Positions 21,522 through 30,892 of a DNA stretch of 64,000 bases are shown here, piece by piece. The notes beneath the pieces were generated by a model. It saw only the letters and a program-made list of their open reading frames with translations. It was not told the origin of the DNA and did no database searches. Each line of letters starts with the position of its first letter. Position 1 is the stretch's first letter. The DNA is from Stigmatella aurantiaca (GTDB lineage: Bacteria; Myxococcota; Myxococcia; Myxococcales; Myxococcaceae): NCBI RefSeq assembly GCF_900109545.1, contig NZ_FOAP01000001.1, forward strand, positions 248,001 through 312,000, given 5' to 3'. Both the position numbers and the translations under genes were made by a program.

Positions 21522-23359
21522 TGCAGGCCTCCCCGCCCAGGGGGCGGCTCGGTGCCCTCCAGCCGCGCCGCGATGAGCCCCAGCAGGCCCTGGTTGAGCA
21601 GCGCCATCTCCCGGGCGTTCAGCGGCCGGTGGCCCAGGAGCAGCGCCTGCACGTACAGCATCTCCACCGAGAGCTTCACCAGGTTCGGGTCCGTCACCGC
21701 CGCGAGCCTGCGCACCACGGGGTTGTGGAAGTTGAAGGTGAGCAGCGGCTCGTCATTGCTGGAGGCGGAGCCCGAGAGCACCCCCTCCACCATGGAGGCG
21801 TACAGGTCGTCGCTCTCCTCGCGCGTCCGCTCCGCGTCCCGCCGGAAGGCGCTGCCCGTGTCCGAGCTGTAGAGGGTGGGCACCTCCTGGGGGCGGAACT
21901 TCTTCACCACCACCCCGCAGCCGAAGGGCCGCAGCACCTCCTCGGCCCGCCGGAGCAGGGAGAAGACCGTCTCCCGCTCGTCCAGCGACAGCTCGTCGAA
22001 GCTCTGGGGCAGGTCCGAGGCGGAGAAGCGCTCCACCTGCGTGTCCGCGAAGACGCGGGGCAGCTTCTCCAGCAGGTCCGCGTCGTACACGTAGGCGGCG
22101 TTCAGCACGCACAGGCCCTGGGCGGCGGCCACGCGCGACACCTGCCGGAACTCGTCCAGCGAGGGCACGTAGCGCACCTGGGTGGCGTTCTTCCGGTAGT
22201 CCGCCAGCGTCATGGCGCCCAGGGAGGTCTCGAAGGGCAGCCAGTCGATGATGAGCCGGTAGAAGTCATCGTCATCCAGGGCGAGCGCCTTCATGGAGAG
22301 GGCGTGCAGCTGGATGAGCCCCTGGAGCGCGCGCGGGTCCTCGCGGGCCAGGTCCACCAGGTAGCGCCGCAGGGCCTGGCCCAGGGCCTCGCGCGCCTGG
22401 GCGAGCGTGTCATTCTCGTAGAAGGACTCGCGGCTGGCGGTGGGGCGCAGGCCGTTGGCGTTCACCACGCACTTCACGAAGAAGGCCCACTCGGGCAGCA
22501 GGTTCTCCGCGCTCTCGGACAGCAGCATGTGCTTGAGGTACACGCGGTGCTTCTGCTTGGCGTTGTAGTGCGGGCTGAAGGGCAGCACGAAGGCCACCCC
22601 CTCCACGTCCCCCGCCGGGGACTTCAGCGGGATGCAGTCGATGAAGGTCATCCCGAACACCTCGCGCCCATAGGCGAGCAGCGCCTCCCGCCGCTCCGAG
22701 GCGCTCGCGTAGGCGCGGCGCCAGGGCGGGCCCTCCGGGTTGATGCGCGCGCTCTGGCCGTTGGCGGTCAAATGAATGGGGAAGGGCAGGAGGCTGCCGT
22801 AGTGCAGCGCCAGCTCCCGGACGCGCTGGGGGGTGAAGAGCGCGGCCGCATCGGGCCGGGCCACGAGGAACACCTGGGTGCCCGGCCGCTCCAGCGGGTG
22901 GTCCGAGGGCCGCACGGTGTAGGTGCCGTCATGACGGCCCCGCCACTCCATGGTGGGGGAGGGCTCCCGGGCGGAGCGCGTCACCACGAGCACCTCGTCG
23001 CACACCATGAAGCAGGAGAGCAGGCCAATGCCGAACTGGCCGATGAAGTCCCCCCGCCGCTCGGCGAGCACCTCCCGCTTGGAGCTCTCCCCGATGGTGG
23101 CCAGGAAGCGGTGGATCTCCTCCTCCGTCAGCCCGATTCCGTCATCACTGAAGAGCAGGGTGGGGGGGCCCCCGTCCTGCTTCTCGATGAGTTCGATCTG
23201 GACGGTGCCCTCATGGCCGGGCTCGGCGTGCTGCCGGGCCCGGATGGCGTCCGTGGCGTTCTGGAGCAGCTCCCGGAGGTAGACGTCCGGCGAGCTGTAG
23301 AGGTGGTGGGACAGGAGGTCGATGACCCCGCGGAGGTTGATTTGGAATCGATGGTCCAC
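21518..23359 (-). CDS. Hsp90-family (HtpG-like) ATPase
   Basis: A 613-residue Hsp90-family protein starting with GTG (MDHRFQINLRGVIDLL). The GHKL ATP site is clear: ELLQNATDAIRAR (30-42), DDGIGL (72-77) and GQFGIGLLSCFM (107-118). Client-domain hallmarks such as YLKHMLLSE and TASRESFYENDTL are also present. It is close to the length of HtpG, but its sequence is divergent, and it belongs to the 'HSP90 family protein' group seen in actinobacteria and myxobacteria. The frame is open 145 codons further upstream, but that part is low-complexity. It is first of a coupled pair. Confidence 0.9.
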   Translation of the reverse strand: MDHRFQINLRGVIDLLSHHLYSSPDVYLRELLQNATDAIRARQHAEPGHEGTVQIELIEKQDGGPPTLLFSDDGIGLTEEEIHRFLATIGESSKREVLAERRGDFIGQFGIGLLSCFMVCDEVLVVTRSAREPSPTMEWRGRHDGTYTVRPSDHPLERPGTQVFLVARPDAAALFTPQRVRELALHYGSLLPFPIHLTANGQSARINPEGPPWRRAYASASERREALLAYGREVFGMTFIDCIPLKSPAGDVEGVAFVLPFSPHYNAKQKHRVYLKHMLLSESAENLLPEWAFFVKCVVNANGLRPTASRESFYENDTLAQAREALGQALRRYLVDLAREDPRALQGLIQLHALSMKALALDDDDFYRLIIDWLPFETSLGAMTLADYRKNATQVRYVPSLDEFRQVSRVAAAQGLCVLNAAYVYDADLLEKLPRVFADTQVERFSASDLPQSFDELSLDERETVFSLLRRAEEVLRPFGCGVVVKKFRPQEVPTLYSSDTGSAFRRDAERTREESDDLYASMVEGVLSGSASSNDEPLLTFNFHNPVVRRLAAVTDPNLVKLSVEMLYVQALLLGHRPLNAREMALLNQGLLGLIAARLEGTEPPPGRGGLH

Positions 23360-23486
23360 GCTCGGCCGGAGCGTAGCGCACCCCTTGCCCGGGCTGGGGC
23401 GGGAAGGTGGCGGGGGCGCGCGGTTGGCTACCCCGCATTCCCCGGGAGCCGAGGTTGTTATTGGGAAGGAAGGTGGGGTATTCCCC
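23360..23486. promoter_or_regulatory. divergent promoter region
   Basis: 127 bp between divergent starts (Hsp90-like and TerB/LETM1-like genes). AGGAAGGTGGGG upstream of the plus-strand ATG can serve as ribosome site. No clear operator is visible. Confidence 0.3.
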
Positions 23487-24965
23487 ATGCTGACGCGGGG
23501 CGTTGCGCGTCCTCGGGTGAAAACGGTCATGGATTTTGGCAAGGCGGGTTGGCTCTCCTCGATCATCGAGGAGGCGGTGGCGGCACATCCGCCCGCGCCT
23601 TCCCCGGTTCCGCCGGGGGACCGCTCTGGCCACGCCCGGGCCCGGGCGTACCTGCGCCAGACGCTCCGGGTCAGCGGCCTGCTCCATGGGCCCGTGCTCG
23701 AGGACCGGCCGGCAGAGGCTGGGGCAGAGTCCCCCGCCGAGACGCGGCTGTTCCTCTCGCTGGTGCGCACGCTGGCGCGGATGGCGCTGGACATCGCGTC
23801 GCTGACGGGCGCGCCCGCCGGGCCCCGCCGGGAGCAGCTCTTCCTGTTGTTCGCCGTGTTCTCCGGGGAGCTGGACGTGGCCGAGGCCCTGGATGCGAAG
23901 CTCGGGCAGAAGCACGAGGTGCCCCGGCGCCTGCACGGGAAGGTGGAGAGCGCCCTGGCGCGGCGCGCCCTGTCCCTGGCGGGAGACCCCGTCTACGGGC
24001 TCGTGCTCCACAACGGGGCGCTGTACCTGGACGCGCAGTTGTTCGGACGGCAGGCCATCGCCTACTTCGCCCGGGGGCGCTTCCGGCGCGCGGCGGCGCA
24101 GCGGCGCACCGGCCTCGTGGCCCACCAGAAGGCCCTGCTGGTGCAGGTGCTGGCGGGGCTCTCCGCCGCGGACCACACGCCCAGCTACGCCTCGCGCCGC
24201 GCCATCCTCCGGCAGGTGGAGGGGTTGATGCTGCCGGAGGCGGTGGCCTCCGGGCTGCGTGGCGCGGTGAAGAAGTCCTTCGAGCACCGGCTGGACGTGC
24301 GGGCCCGGGTGGCGGGCGTCCGGGGCCCGGACACGCGGCACTTCCTGCTGGAGCAGGCGCTGCTGGCCTCGCTGGTGGACGGGCAGCGCTCGCCGGGGGA
24401 GCGCCGCTTCATCCGGGAGCTGGCCGAGGGCCTGGGCGTGCCCGAGGCGGAGCTGCACCGGCTGGAGCTGGAGACGGTGGGCTTCTACGCGAGCCACCGC
24501 TCGGTGGTGGACGTGTTCACGGCCCCCGCCACCGCGAGCCTGATGGGCGAGGACTTCATCCTCCGGACGCAGGCGGTGCTGGAGAAGAACTTCCAGGCGC
24601 TGATGCAGGAGGCGCGCGAGACCGGGGACCTGGCGGTGCTGCTGGCCAAGGCGGTGCGCGGGCAGAAGCTCACGGCGGACGAGCGCCGGCGGATGCGGGA
24701 GCAGCTCATCGACGTGGCCAAGGTGATTCCGGCGCTGGCCATCTTCGCCGCCCCGGGGGGGCTGCTGTTGCTGCTGGCCGTGGCCAAGGTGCTGCACATC
24801 AATCTGCTGCCCAGCGCCTTCCAGGCCCTGTCGGCCACCACCCTGGGGCCGGTGGAGCCGGGCCCCGAGGGCACGCCGGTTCCGGGGTCTCATGCCCAGT
24901 CCCTGGCCGGGCCCCAGGGCGAGGCGCCGCTCGAGGCCCCTGCCCAGAGCCGGCGCTGCGGCTGA
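23487..24965 (+). CDS. TerB/LETM1-like protein
   Basis: A 492-residue protein. A TerB-like helical segment lies at about 280-325 (LLEQALLASLVDGQRS, FIRELAEGLGVP). The C-terminus (about 395-450: LTADERRRMREQLIDVAK then AIFAAPGGLLLLLAVAK) strongly recalls the LETM1 ribosome-binding-like motif of mitochondrial ion-homeostasis proteins, ending in one hydrophobic segment. The remainder is helical and unassigned. Start codons at 23487, 23517 and 23529 are all possible; 23487 was chosen for its purine-rich upstream sequence. The function is unknown, with tellurite/stress or membrane-ion roles conceivable. Confidence 0.7.
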   Translation: MLTRGVARPRVKTVMDFGKAGWLSSIIEEAVAAHPPAPSPVPPGDRSGHARARAYLRQTLRVSGLLHGPVLEDRPAEAGAESPAETRLFLSLVRTLARMALDIASLTGAPAGPRREQLFLLFAVFSGELDVAEALDAKLGQKHEVPRRLHGKVESALARRALSLAGDPVYGLVLHNGALYLDAQLFGRQAIAYFARGRFRRAAAQRRTGLVAHQKALLVQVLAGLSAADHTPSYASRRAILRQVEGLMLPEAVASGLRGAVKKSFEHRLDVRARVAGVRGPDTRHFLLEQALLASLVDGQRSPGERRFIRELAEGLGVPEAELHRLELETVGFYASHRSVVDVFTAPATASLMGEDFILRTQAVLEKNFQALMQEARETGDLAVLLAKAVRGQKLTADERRRMREQLIDVAKVIPALAIFAAPGGLLLLLAVAKVLHINLLPSAFQALSATTLGPVEPGPEGTPVPGSHAQSLAGPQGEAPLEAPAQSRRCG

Positions 24966-25145
24966 GCGGCGTCATGACGCAGGGCGCTGGCGCATTGCGT
25001 CTGATCGCTGGCCAACGCTGAGCGGGCTTCCTCGTTCGACGGCCGGGCGCGCGCGTTTCTAGCATCGCCCCGCGCACGGCTTGCCCGGCCCCCACCGTTT
25101 GTTCGTATCGTGCGCTTCCCCAACACACGAAAGCCAGGTCCCGCG
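24966..25145 (+). promoter_or_regulatory. aldehyde dehydrogenase upstream region
   Basis: 180 bp without a gene. An inverted repeat GACGCA (24976-24981) / TGCGTC (24996-25001) just after the preceding stop could be a weak terminator hairpin. A ribosome site is weak (CCAGGTCC). No promoter was assigned. Confidence 0.3.
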
Positions 25146-26672
25146 ATGACGAAGATCTATGAAGCCCCCGGACAGCCGGGCAGCAAGATCCAGTTCTCCA
25201 GCCGCTATGGCAATTACATCGGCGGAGAGTTCGTTCCCCCCTCCAAGGGCCAGTACTTCGAGAACATCTCGCCGGTGACGGGCCGGCCGTTCTGCGAGGT
25301 GGCCCGCTCCAACCACGAGGACATCGAGAAGGCGTTGGACGCGGCCCACAAGGCGAAGACCGCCTGGGGCAAGACGTCCGTCACCCAGCGCGCGGAGGTG
25401 CTCAACAAGATCGCCGACCGCATGCAGGCCAACCTGGAGATGCTCGCGGTGGGCGAGACGTGGGACAACGGCAAGCCCATCCGCGAGACGCTCGCGGCGG
25501 ACCTGCCGCTGGCCATCGACCACTTCCGCTACTACGCCGGCTGCATCCGCGCCCAGGAAGGCACCATGGGCGAGCTGGACGAGAACACCGTCTCGTACCA
25601 GTTCCACGAGCCGCTGGGCGTGGTGGGGCAGATCATCCCCTGGAACTTCCCGCTGCTCATGGCGGCCTGGAAGCTGGCGCCCGCGCTGGCGGCCGGCAAC
25701 TGCGTGGTCATCAAGCCCGCGGAGCAGACGCCGGTCACCCTGCTCAAGCTCATGGAGCTGGTGGGCGACCTGCTGCCCGCGGGTGTCGTCAACGTGGTGA
25801 ACGGCTTTGGCATCGAGGCGGGCAAGCCGCTCGCGAGCAACAAGCGCATCGCGAAGATCGCCTTCACGGGTGAGACGACGACGGGCCGGCTCATCATGCA
25901 GTACGCCTCCGAGAACCTCATCCCGGTGACGCTGGAGCTGGGCGGCAAGTCGCCCAACATCTTCTTCGCGGACGTGTTCGACAAGGACGACGACTTCGCG
26001 CAGAAGGCGCTCGAGGGCTTCGCCATGTTCGCCCTGAACCAGGGCGAGGTGTGCACTTGCCCGTCGCGCGCGCTCGTGCAGGAGCGCTTCTACGAGGCGT
26101 TCGTCCAGAAGGCGGTGGAGCGCACGAAGAAGATCGTCCAGGGCAACCCGCTGGACACCCGGACGATGCTCGGCGCCCAGGCGTCGAATGATCAGCTGGA
26201 GAAGATCCTCTCGTACATCGACATCGGCAAGAAGGAGGGCGCCAAGGTGCTCACCGGCGGCGGCCGGGCCTCGATGCAGGGCGCGCTGGCGGAGGGCTAC
26301 TACGTGGAGCCCACCATCTTCGAGGGCACCAACCGGATGCGCGTCTTCCAGGAGGAGATCTTCGGCCCGGTGGTCTCGGTGGCGAAGTTCAAGGACATGG
26401 AGGACGCCGTCGCCACCGCCAACGACTCGCTCTACGGCCTGGGCGCCGGCGTGTGGACGCGCGACACCAACACGGCCTACCGCATGGGCCGCGCCATCCA
26501 GGCGGGCCGCGTGTGGGTGAACTGCTACCACCTGTACCCGGCGCACGCCGCGTTCGGTGGGTACAAGCAGTCGGGCATCGGCCGCGAGACGCACAAGATG
26601 ATGCTCAGCCACTACCAGCAGACGAAGAACATGCTGGTGAGCTACGACCCGAAGCCGATGGGCTTCTTCTAG
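25146..26672 (+). CDS. NAD(P)-dependent aldehyde dehydrogenase
   Basis: A 508-residue soluble aldehyde dehydrogenase. General base E264 in LELGGKS and nucleophile C303 in QGEVCTC are in the expected places, along with the cofactor-site FTGETTTGR and the C-terminal [14 protein letters not shown]. The sequence style ([24 protein letters not shown]) matches the acetaldehyde/alcohol-oxidation group (AldA/ExaC-like). It is followed after 23 bp by a DUF779 gene, the usual partner of this group. It probably oxidises short aldehydes to acids. Confidence 0.95.
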   Translation: MTKIYEAPGQPGSKIQFSSRYGNYIGGEFVPPSKGQYFENISPVTGRPFCEVARSNHEDIEKALDAAHKAKTAWGKTSVTQRAEVLNKIADRMQANLEMLAVGETWDNGKPIRETLAADLPLAIDHFRYYAGCIRAQEGTMGELDENTVSYQFHEPLGVVGQIIPWNFPLLMAAWKLAPALAAGNCVVIKPAEQTPVTLLKLMELVGDLLPAGVVNVVNGFGIEAGKPLASNKRIAKIAFTGETTTGRLIMQYASENLIPVTLELGGKSPNIFFADVFDKDDDFAQKALEGFAMFALNQGEVCTCPSRALVQERFYEAFVQKAVERTKKIVQGNPLDTRTMLGAQASNDQLEKILSYIDIGKKEGAKVLTGGGRASMQGALAEGYYVEPTIFEGTNRMRVFQEEIFGPVVSVAKFKDMEDAVATANDSLYGLGAGVWTRDTNTAYRMGRAIQAGRVWVNCYHLYPAHAAFGGYKQSGIGRETHKMMLSHYQQTKNMLVSYDPKPMGFF

Positions 26673-26695
26673 ACGGCAGCCCGAAGGGAGGCACC

Positions 26696-27085
26696 ATGAG
26701 CGTGGAGCGAGTGACGGTGACGCCAGCGGCCGAGAAGTTGCTGCGCCAGCTGCAGGCGCAGCATGGGCCGTTGATGTTCCACCAGTCGGGGGGCTGCTGT
26801 GATGGCAGCGCGCCGATGTGCTTTCCCCGTGGGGACTTCAAGATCGGCCAGCAGGACGTGTTCCTGGGGACGATCGTGGACACCCCGTTCTACATCTCGG
26901 GTCCGCAGTTCGAGTACTGGCAGCACACCCACCTCACGGTGGACGTGGTGCCGGGACGGGGAAGCGGCTTCTCGGTGGAAGCTCCCGAGGGCGTGCGCTT
27001 CCTCATCCGCTCGCGCGTGTTCGAGGACGCGGAGTACCGCGCCCTCCAGGAGGCAGGGCCTCCCCTGCGCGGGTTGCAGCACTGA
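26696..27085 (+). CDS. DUF779 family protein
   Basis: A 129-residue protein with the DUF779 hallmarks LMFHQSGGCCDGSAPMC and FLGTIVDTPFYISGPQFEYWQHT. The paired cysteines suggest metal binding. DUF779 genes are commonly found next to aldehyde dehydrogenase genes, as here, and its biochemical role is not settled. Good ribosome site GAAGGGAGG, with ATG 26696. Confidence 0.92.
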   Translation: MSVERVTVTPAAEKLLRQLQAQHGPLMFHQSGGCCDGSAPMCFPRGDFKIGQQDVFLGTIVDTPFYISGPQFEYWQHTHLTVDVVPGRGSGFSVEAPEGVRFLIRSRVFEDAEYRALQEAGPPLRGLQH

Positions 27086-27095
27086 GCCGGAGCGG

Positions 27096-27118
27096 GGGGC
27101 TGGGGTTCACCCAGCCCC
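27096..27118. terminator. bidirectional hairpin between convergent genes
   Basis: GGGGCTGGG (27096-27104) and CCCAGCCCC (27110-27118) form a perfect 9-bp stem with a 5-nt loop in the 47-bp gap between DUF779 and the minus-strand lipoprotein gene. No T-run follows. Confidence 0.6.
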
Positions 27119-27132
27119 TCGTGCCCAGGCCG

Positions 27133-27468
27133 TCAGCGGTTCTTGGCCTCGTCCAGCGGGCCTTCGCCGTCGTTCAGGATGCCCTTGTCCTCGCCGGGCT
27201 TGGCCGGTTGCTCGAAGGGGCCCTCGCCATCGTCGATGACGCCTTCCTTGTCACCGATATCGGTGTCCGAGCCCGAGCCGCCCACGCCTTCCTGGAAGCC
27301 CTCGACGGTGCCCCGGGTGGCATCGCGCACCCCGCGGGCCGCTTCGCCCACTTCCTCTCCCACTTGCCGGGCGTTGCTGCGGGCCTCTTGCTCCGAGCAG
27401 CCCGTGACGAGCCCCGTGGCTGCGATCAGGCCCATCGCCGCCCACGTCTTCCAACCTTGTCTTGCCAT
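27133..27468 (-). CDS. small acidic lipoprotein
   Basis: A 111-residue predicted lipoprotein with signal peptide and lipobox GLVTGC (lipidated C24). The mature part is Gly/Asp/Glu-rich and disordered, with two similar segments (VIDDGEGPFEQP and ILNDGEGPLDEA). There are no enzymatic motifs. It is probably a cell-envelope protein. A neighbouring gene on the same strand also encodes a lipoprotein. Confidence 0.75.
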   Translation of the reverse strand: MARQGWKTWAAMGLIAATGLVTGCSEQEARSNARQVGEEVGEAARGVRDATRGTVEGFQEGVGGSGSDTDIGDKEGVIDDGEGPFEQPAKPGEDKGILNDGEGPLDEAKNR

Positions 27469-27601
27469 GGTGTCTCTCCCCCGGGTCGTGAAGCCGTTCC
27501 GGGGGACAAGGTAGGCATTCCCGTCCAGAGGCGGGCAGCCCGGTGGGAGCTTGGAAGCAGGCAGGCAGACAGGGGCTTGTGGCCGTGCCCGCCCCCGGGG
27601 C

Positions 27602-29194
27602 TCAGGTGCGTTCCAGCCGGAAGATGAGCCGGCGCAGGTCCTCGTTCACCTTGAGGTAGCGGGAGTTGCCCTTCTCCTCGGCGAACTGCGCCTGGAGCTT
27701 GGGCAGCGACTGGCGCGCCTTGGCCGCCGCCTCCTTCGAGTCCCCCACCAGCCAGTCCAGGGACTGGAGCAGGGCGGTGCGGGCCTCCAGGTCCTTGCCG
27801 GCCACGCGCCCGGCGAGGGCCTCGGCGTGGGCAGCCTGTCCGCCGCGCCCCAGCTCCAGGGCCGCCCGCTCCACCACGAGCGCATCCGGGCTGGAGACCT
27901 GCTGCGCCCAGCAGCCGCCGTCCGTGCCGCACGCCTGGGCCTGCCCCAGGACCTTGCCGTAGCCGGTGAGGGTGTCCGCCCGCTTCTGGGCGAGGGCCGC
28001 GGGGTCCTCGCACCCTTCGCCGCCGTACTCCTGACACTCGCGGGCGGTGAGCGCGGCCTCCGCCTGGGCCCACTTTGTGAACAGGGGCTGCTCCCGCGCA
28101 TCGCCCAGCAGCGCCAGACCGCGCATCGCCGTCTCCCGGGCATACCAGTCGCCCTGGCCCGAGGCCTTCTCCAGGGCGGGCAGGGCCTCGCGCCCGCCAA
28201 TCAACGTCAGCGCCCGGACGTAGGCGGCCCGGATGGTGGGGTCCTCCTCGGAGACGAGCGCGGAGAGGGGGCGCGCGGCCGCGGCGGTGCGCAGGCGGCC
28301 CAGGGCCTCCGCCGCCTGCATCCGCACGAGGGCCTGGATGCGCGGGTCTGAGTTCGTGAAGGTGAGCTGCTTGAGCAGGGCCCCTTCGGCCCGGCGGTCC
28401 CGGAAGTCCCCCAGGAGCTGGGCGGCCTTCATGGCGTAGCTGGCGGGGTGGACGCCCCGCTGGCCCGCCCACTTCGTCAGCTCCGCGTCCCGGCCCTCCA
28501 GGGCGGCCAGCAGCGCATCGGCCGCCGGGGGGCCCACCTGGTAGAGGGCGAAGGAGCTCTCCACATAGAAGGAGACGCCCTGGCGCTCCTGGGTCAGCAT
28601 GCGCATCAGCGCGGGCACCGCCCGGGCATCGCCGATGTGGCCCAGCGCCTCGATGGCCTTCTTGTTGAGGAAGGGCTCGGCCCCCTCATCCGTGGCGAGC
28701 TGGAGCAGCGGCTCCACGGCCTCGGTGGCGCGCAGGGCGCCCAGGGCCTGAATGGCCTCGATGCGGGTGTAGTTGTCCCGGGAGCGCAGGAGCTTCGTCA
28801 GCGCGGGGGCGGCCTTCGGCTGGCCCAGCTTGCCGAGCGCCGCAGCCAGCTCCTTGTTGGCCAGGTGCGTGTCGGTGTCCGAGGCATCCACCGCCAGCGC
28901 CCCTTGCAGGGGCTCCACCGAGGAGGGGTGCTTCAGGTCGCCGAGCACCCGGGCCAGGGCGGCCTTCACCTCGGGCCGTGTCTCGGCGGCCAGCCGCGCG
29001 TGCAGCATGGGCAGGAAGCCCTCCTGGAGGTTGCCCGAGGTACGCAGCGCGTCCACCACCTGGACCTTGGCGCTCGCTTTCCGGGCGCCTTCCAGCTTTT
29101 TCTCCCAGTACTCGGGGGTTTTCGGGTCCCCCTTGCACCCCGGCAGGAGGGCGAGGGCGGCGGCAAGGCTCAGCGCGGCGGCGAGACGGGGCAT
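27602..29194 (-). CDS. HEAT-repeat lipoprotein
   Basis: A 530-residue lipoprotein (lipobox LLPGC, C20) made almost entirely of HEAT/Armadillo-like helical repeats, with pattern units such as LARVLGDLKHPSSVEPL, ALGKLGQPKAAPALTKLL, ALGALRATEAVEPLL and ALGHIGDARAVPALM. Such scaffolds bind protein partners at the envelope. The last third (about 380-530) carries four cysteines and fewer clear repeats. It is transcribed away from the HAMP-like membrane protein gene across 99 bp. Confidence 0.85.
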   Translation of the reverse strand: MPRLAAALSLAAALALLPGCKGDPKTPEYWEKKLEGARKASAKVQVVDALRTSGNLQEGFLPMLHARLAAETRPEVKAALARVLGDLKHPSSVEPLQGALAVDASDTDTHLANKELAAALGKLGQPKAAPALTKLLRSRDNYTRIEAIQALGALRATEAVEPLLQLATDEGAEPFLNKKAIEALGHIGDARAVPALMRMLTQERQGVSFYVESSFALYQVGPPAADALLAALEGRDAELTKWAGQRGVHPASYAMKAAQLLGDFRDRRAEGALLKQLTFTNSDPRIQALVRMQAAEALGRLRTAAAARPLSALVSEEDPTIRAAYVRALTLIGGREALPALEKASGQGDWYARETAMRGLALLGDAREQPLFTKWAQAEAALTARECQEYGGEGCEDPAALAQKRADTLTGYGKVLGQAQACGTDGGCWAQQVSSPDALVVERAALELGRGGQAAHAEALAGRVAGKDLEARTALLQSLDWLVGDSKEAAAKARQSLPKLQAQFAEEKGNSRYLKVNEDLRRLIFRLERT

Positions 29195-29293
29195 GGAATC
29201 CCTCCTGGACGGCGGGCAGCGCCCTCAGTCGTACCGCTGTCCGAAAGAACGGATCAAACCCCCCCCGGTGGATGGGGTACGCTGGTTAACGGC
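29195..29293. promoter_or_regulatory. short divergent promoter region
   Basis: 99 bp between divergent genes, with no clear consensus elements. GGTTAACG just before the plus-strand ATG is the AT-richest part. Confidence 0.25.
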
Positions 29294-29896
29294 ATGTCCA
29301 CCGAAACCGTCATTGCCTCACAGAAGCCCAACTGGCGCCGCCGCACCTACCTCATCGACCGCGAGTTCCAGCTCAAGTACATCGCGATGCTCTCCACCAT
29401 GGGGGCCGGCAGCGTGGCCCTGTTCGGGGTGCTGGCCTGGTGGGCCCACACCTCGGCGGTGGAGACGGGCTCCTCGTCGGAGGGGTTCGCGGGGATGACG
29501 ATTCTCTGGCTCACCGTGCTGGGCGTGGTGGGCACGGCGGCGGCGCTCGGCCTGTTCGGCCTGCTGTTCACCCACCGGGTGGCCGGGCCCGTGCACGTGA
29601 TGAACCTCTATGTGGAGGCGCTGGCGGCGGGGCACTACCCGCGGCTTCGCCCGCTGCGCCGGTACGACGAGCTGAAGCGCTTCTTCGACCGCTTCAGCCA
29701 CGCGGTGGAGCGCATCCGCGCCCGCGAGGCCGAGGAGGCCCATGCGCTCGCCACCGCCCTGAGCGCCTTCCAGCCGCTGGCCTCCACCGAGGAGGCCCGC
29801 GCCGCGCTGCGGGTGCTGGAGGAGCTCCACTCGCGCAAGCGCCAGGCGGTGGACAACCCCATCAGCACCCGGACCCCCCTCCTCCCCCCCCGCTGA
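29294..29896 (+). CDS. two-helix membrane protein with HAMP-like segment
   Basis: A 200-residue protein with membrane helices at about residues 31-50 and 70-95, then a HAMP-type linker (HRVAGPVHVMNLYVEALAAGHYPRLRPLRR, read in parts) and a long helical tail. This is the layout of a signal-transducing membrane module that has lost its kinase or methyl-acceptor output. It is followed 10 bp later by fmt. The partner is unknown. Confidence 0.75.
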   Translation: MSTETVIASQKPNWRRRTYLIDREFQLKYIAMLSTMGAGSVALFGVLAWWAHTSAVETGSSSEGFAGMTILWLTVLGVVGTAAALGLFGLLFTHRVAGPVHVMNLYVEALAAGHYPRLRPLRRYDELKRFFDRFSHAVERIRAREAEEAHALATALSAFQPLASTEEARAALRVLEELHSRKRQAVDNPISTRTPLLPPR

Positions 29897-29906
29897 GGCC
29901 CGCGCC

Positions 29907-30860
29907 ATGAGCCGTCCCCGCATCGTCTTCATGGGCACGCCGGAGTTCGCCGTGGCTTCGCTCGCCGCCTGTCTGGAGCTCGGCGAGGTGGTGGCCGTCG
30001 TCACCCAGCCGGACAAGCCCAAGGGGCGCGGCAACGCGCTCACCGCGCCGCCGGTGAAGCTGCTGGCGCAGGAGCGCAACGTGCCGGTGCTCCAGCCGCC
30101 CAAGCTGCGCACCCCGCCGTTCTCCGAGGTGCTGCGGGAGCTGGCGCCCGATGTGTGCGTGGTGACGGCCTACGGGAAGATTCTCCCCAAGGACGTGCTG
30201 GAGGTGCCGCGCCGGGGTTGCGTCAACGTGCACGCCTCGCTGCTGCCGCGCTTCCGCGGGGCCGCGCCCATCCAGTGGTCCATCGCGCACGGGGACGCGG
30301 AGACGGGCGTCTCGCTCATGTGCATGGACGAGGGGCTGGACACGGGGCCCGTGCTCGCGATGAAGCGGCTGCCCATCGGCCCGGAGGACACGAGCGCCAC
30401 GCTCCACGACAAGCTCTCGCAGCTGGGCGGCAGCCTGCTGCGCGAGTTCCTGCCCGCGTACCTGAGTGGCGAGCTGAAGCCCGTGCCCCAGCCCACGGAG
30501 GGCGTGGTGCTGGCCCCCCTCATCCAGAAGGAAGACGGGCAGCTGGACTTCACCCGGCCGGCGGTGGAGCTGGAGCGCCGGCTCCGGGCCTTCACCCCCT
30601 GGCCCGGCGTCTACACGGGGCTGAACGGCGCCCGGCTCAAGGTCCACCGGACGAAGGTGGGCGCGGGCCAGGGTGCCCCGGGCACGGTGCTCGCCGCGTC
30701 CTCGGAGGGCATCGAGGTGGCCTGCGGGGAGGGCTCGCTCGTGTTGCTGGAGGTTCAGCCCGAGGGCCGCCGGGTCATGAGCGCCCATGAGTTCCTGGCG
30801 GGCCACAAGCTGGCGCCCGGCAGTCAACCGTTCTCGGCGCTGGCCGAGGCCAAGGGCTGA
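29907..30860 (+). CDS. fmt: methionyl-tRNA formyltransferase
   Basis: A 317-residue Fmt that formylates initiator Met-tRNA. The catalytic residues match the E. coli enzyme: N107 and H109 in VNVHASLLP and D145 in GLDTGP. The formyl-folate domain motif RFRGAAPIQWSI and a C-terminal OB-like tRNA-binding domain (about 215-310) are present. Length is normal. It sits in a forward run with a membrane-protein gene before it and a dehydroquinase-like gene and rsmB after it. Confidence 0.97.
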   Translation: MSRPRIVFMGTPEFAVASLAACLELGEVVAVVTQPDKPKGRGNALTAPPVKLLAQERNVPVLQPPKLRTPPFSEVLRELAPDVCVVTAYGKILPKDVLEVPRRGCVNVHASLLPRFRGAAPIQWSIAHGDAETGVSLMCMDEGLDTGPVLAMKRLPIGPEDTSATLHDKLSQLGGSLLREFLPAYLSGELKPVPQPTEGVVLAPLIQKEDGQLDFTRPAVELERRLRAFTPWPGVYTGLNGARLKVHRTKVGAGQGAPGTVLAASSEGIEVACGEGSLVLLEVQPEGRRVMSAHEFLAGHKLAPGSQPFSALAEAKG

Positions 30861-30892
30861 GCGGTGGGCCACGAACGAAGGGAGAGACGCGG

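Noticed and set aside
21521-25021. A long plus-strand open frame opposite the Hsp90-like gene
   Set aside because: Composition is Gly/Arg/Ala-rich and it overlaps real genes on both strands.
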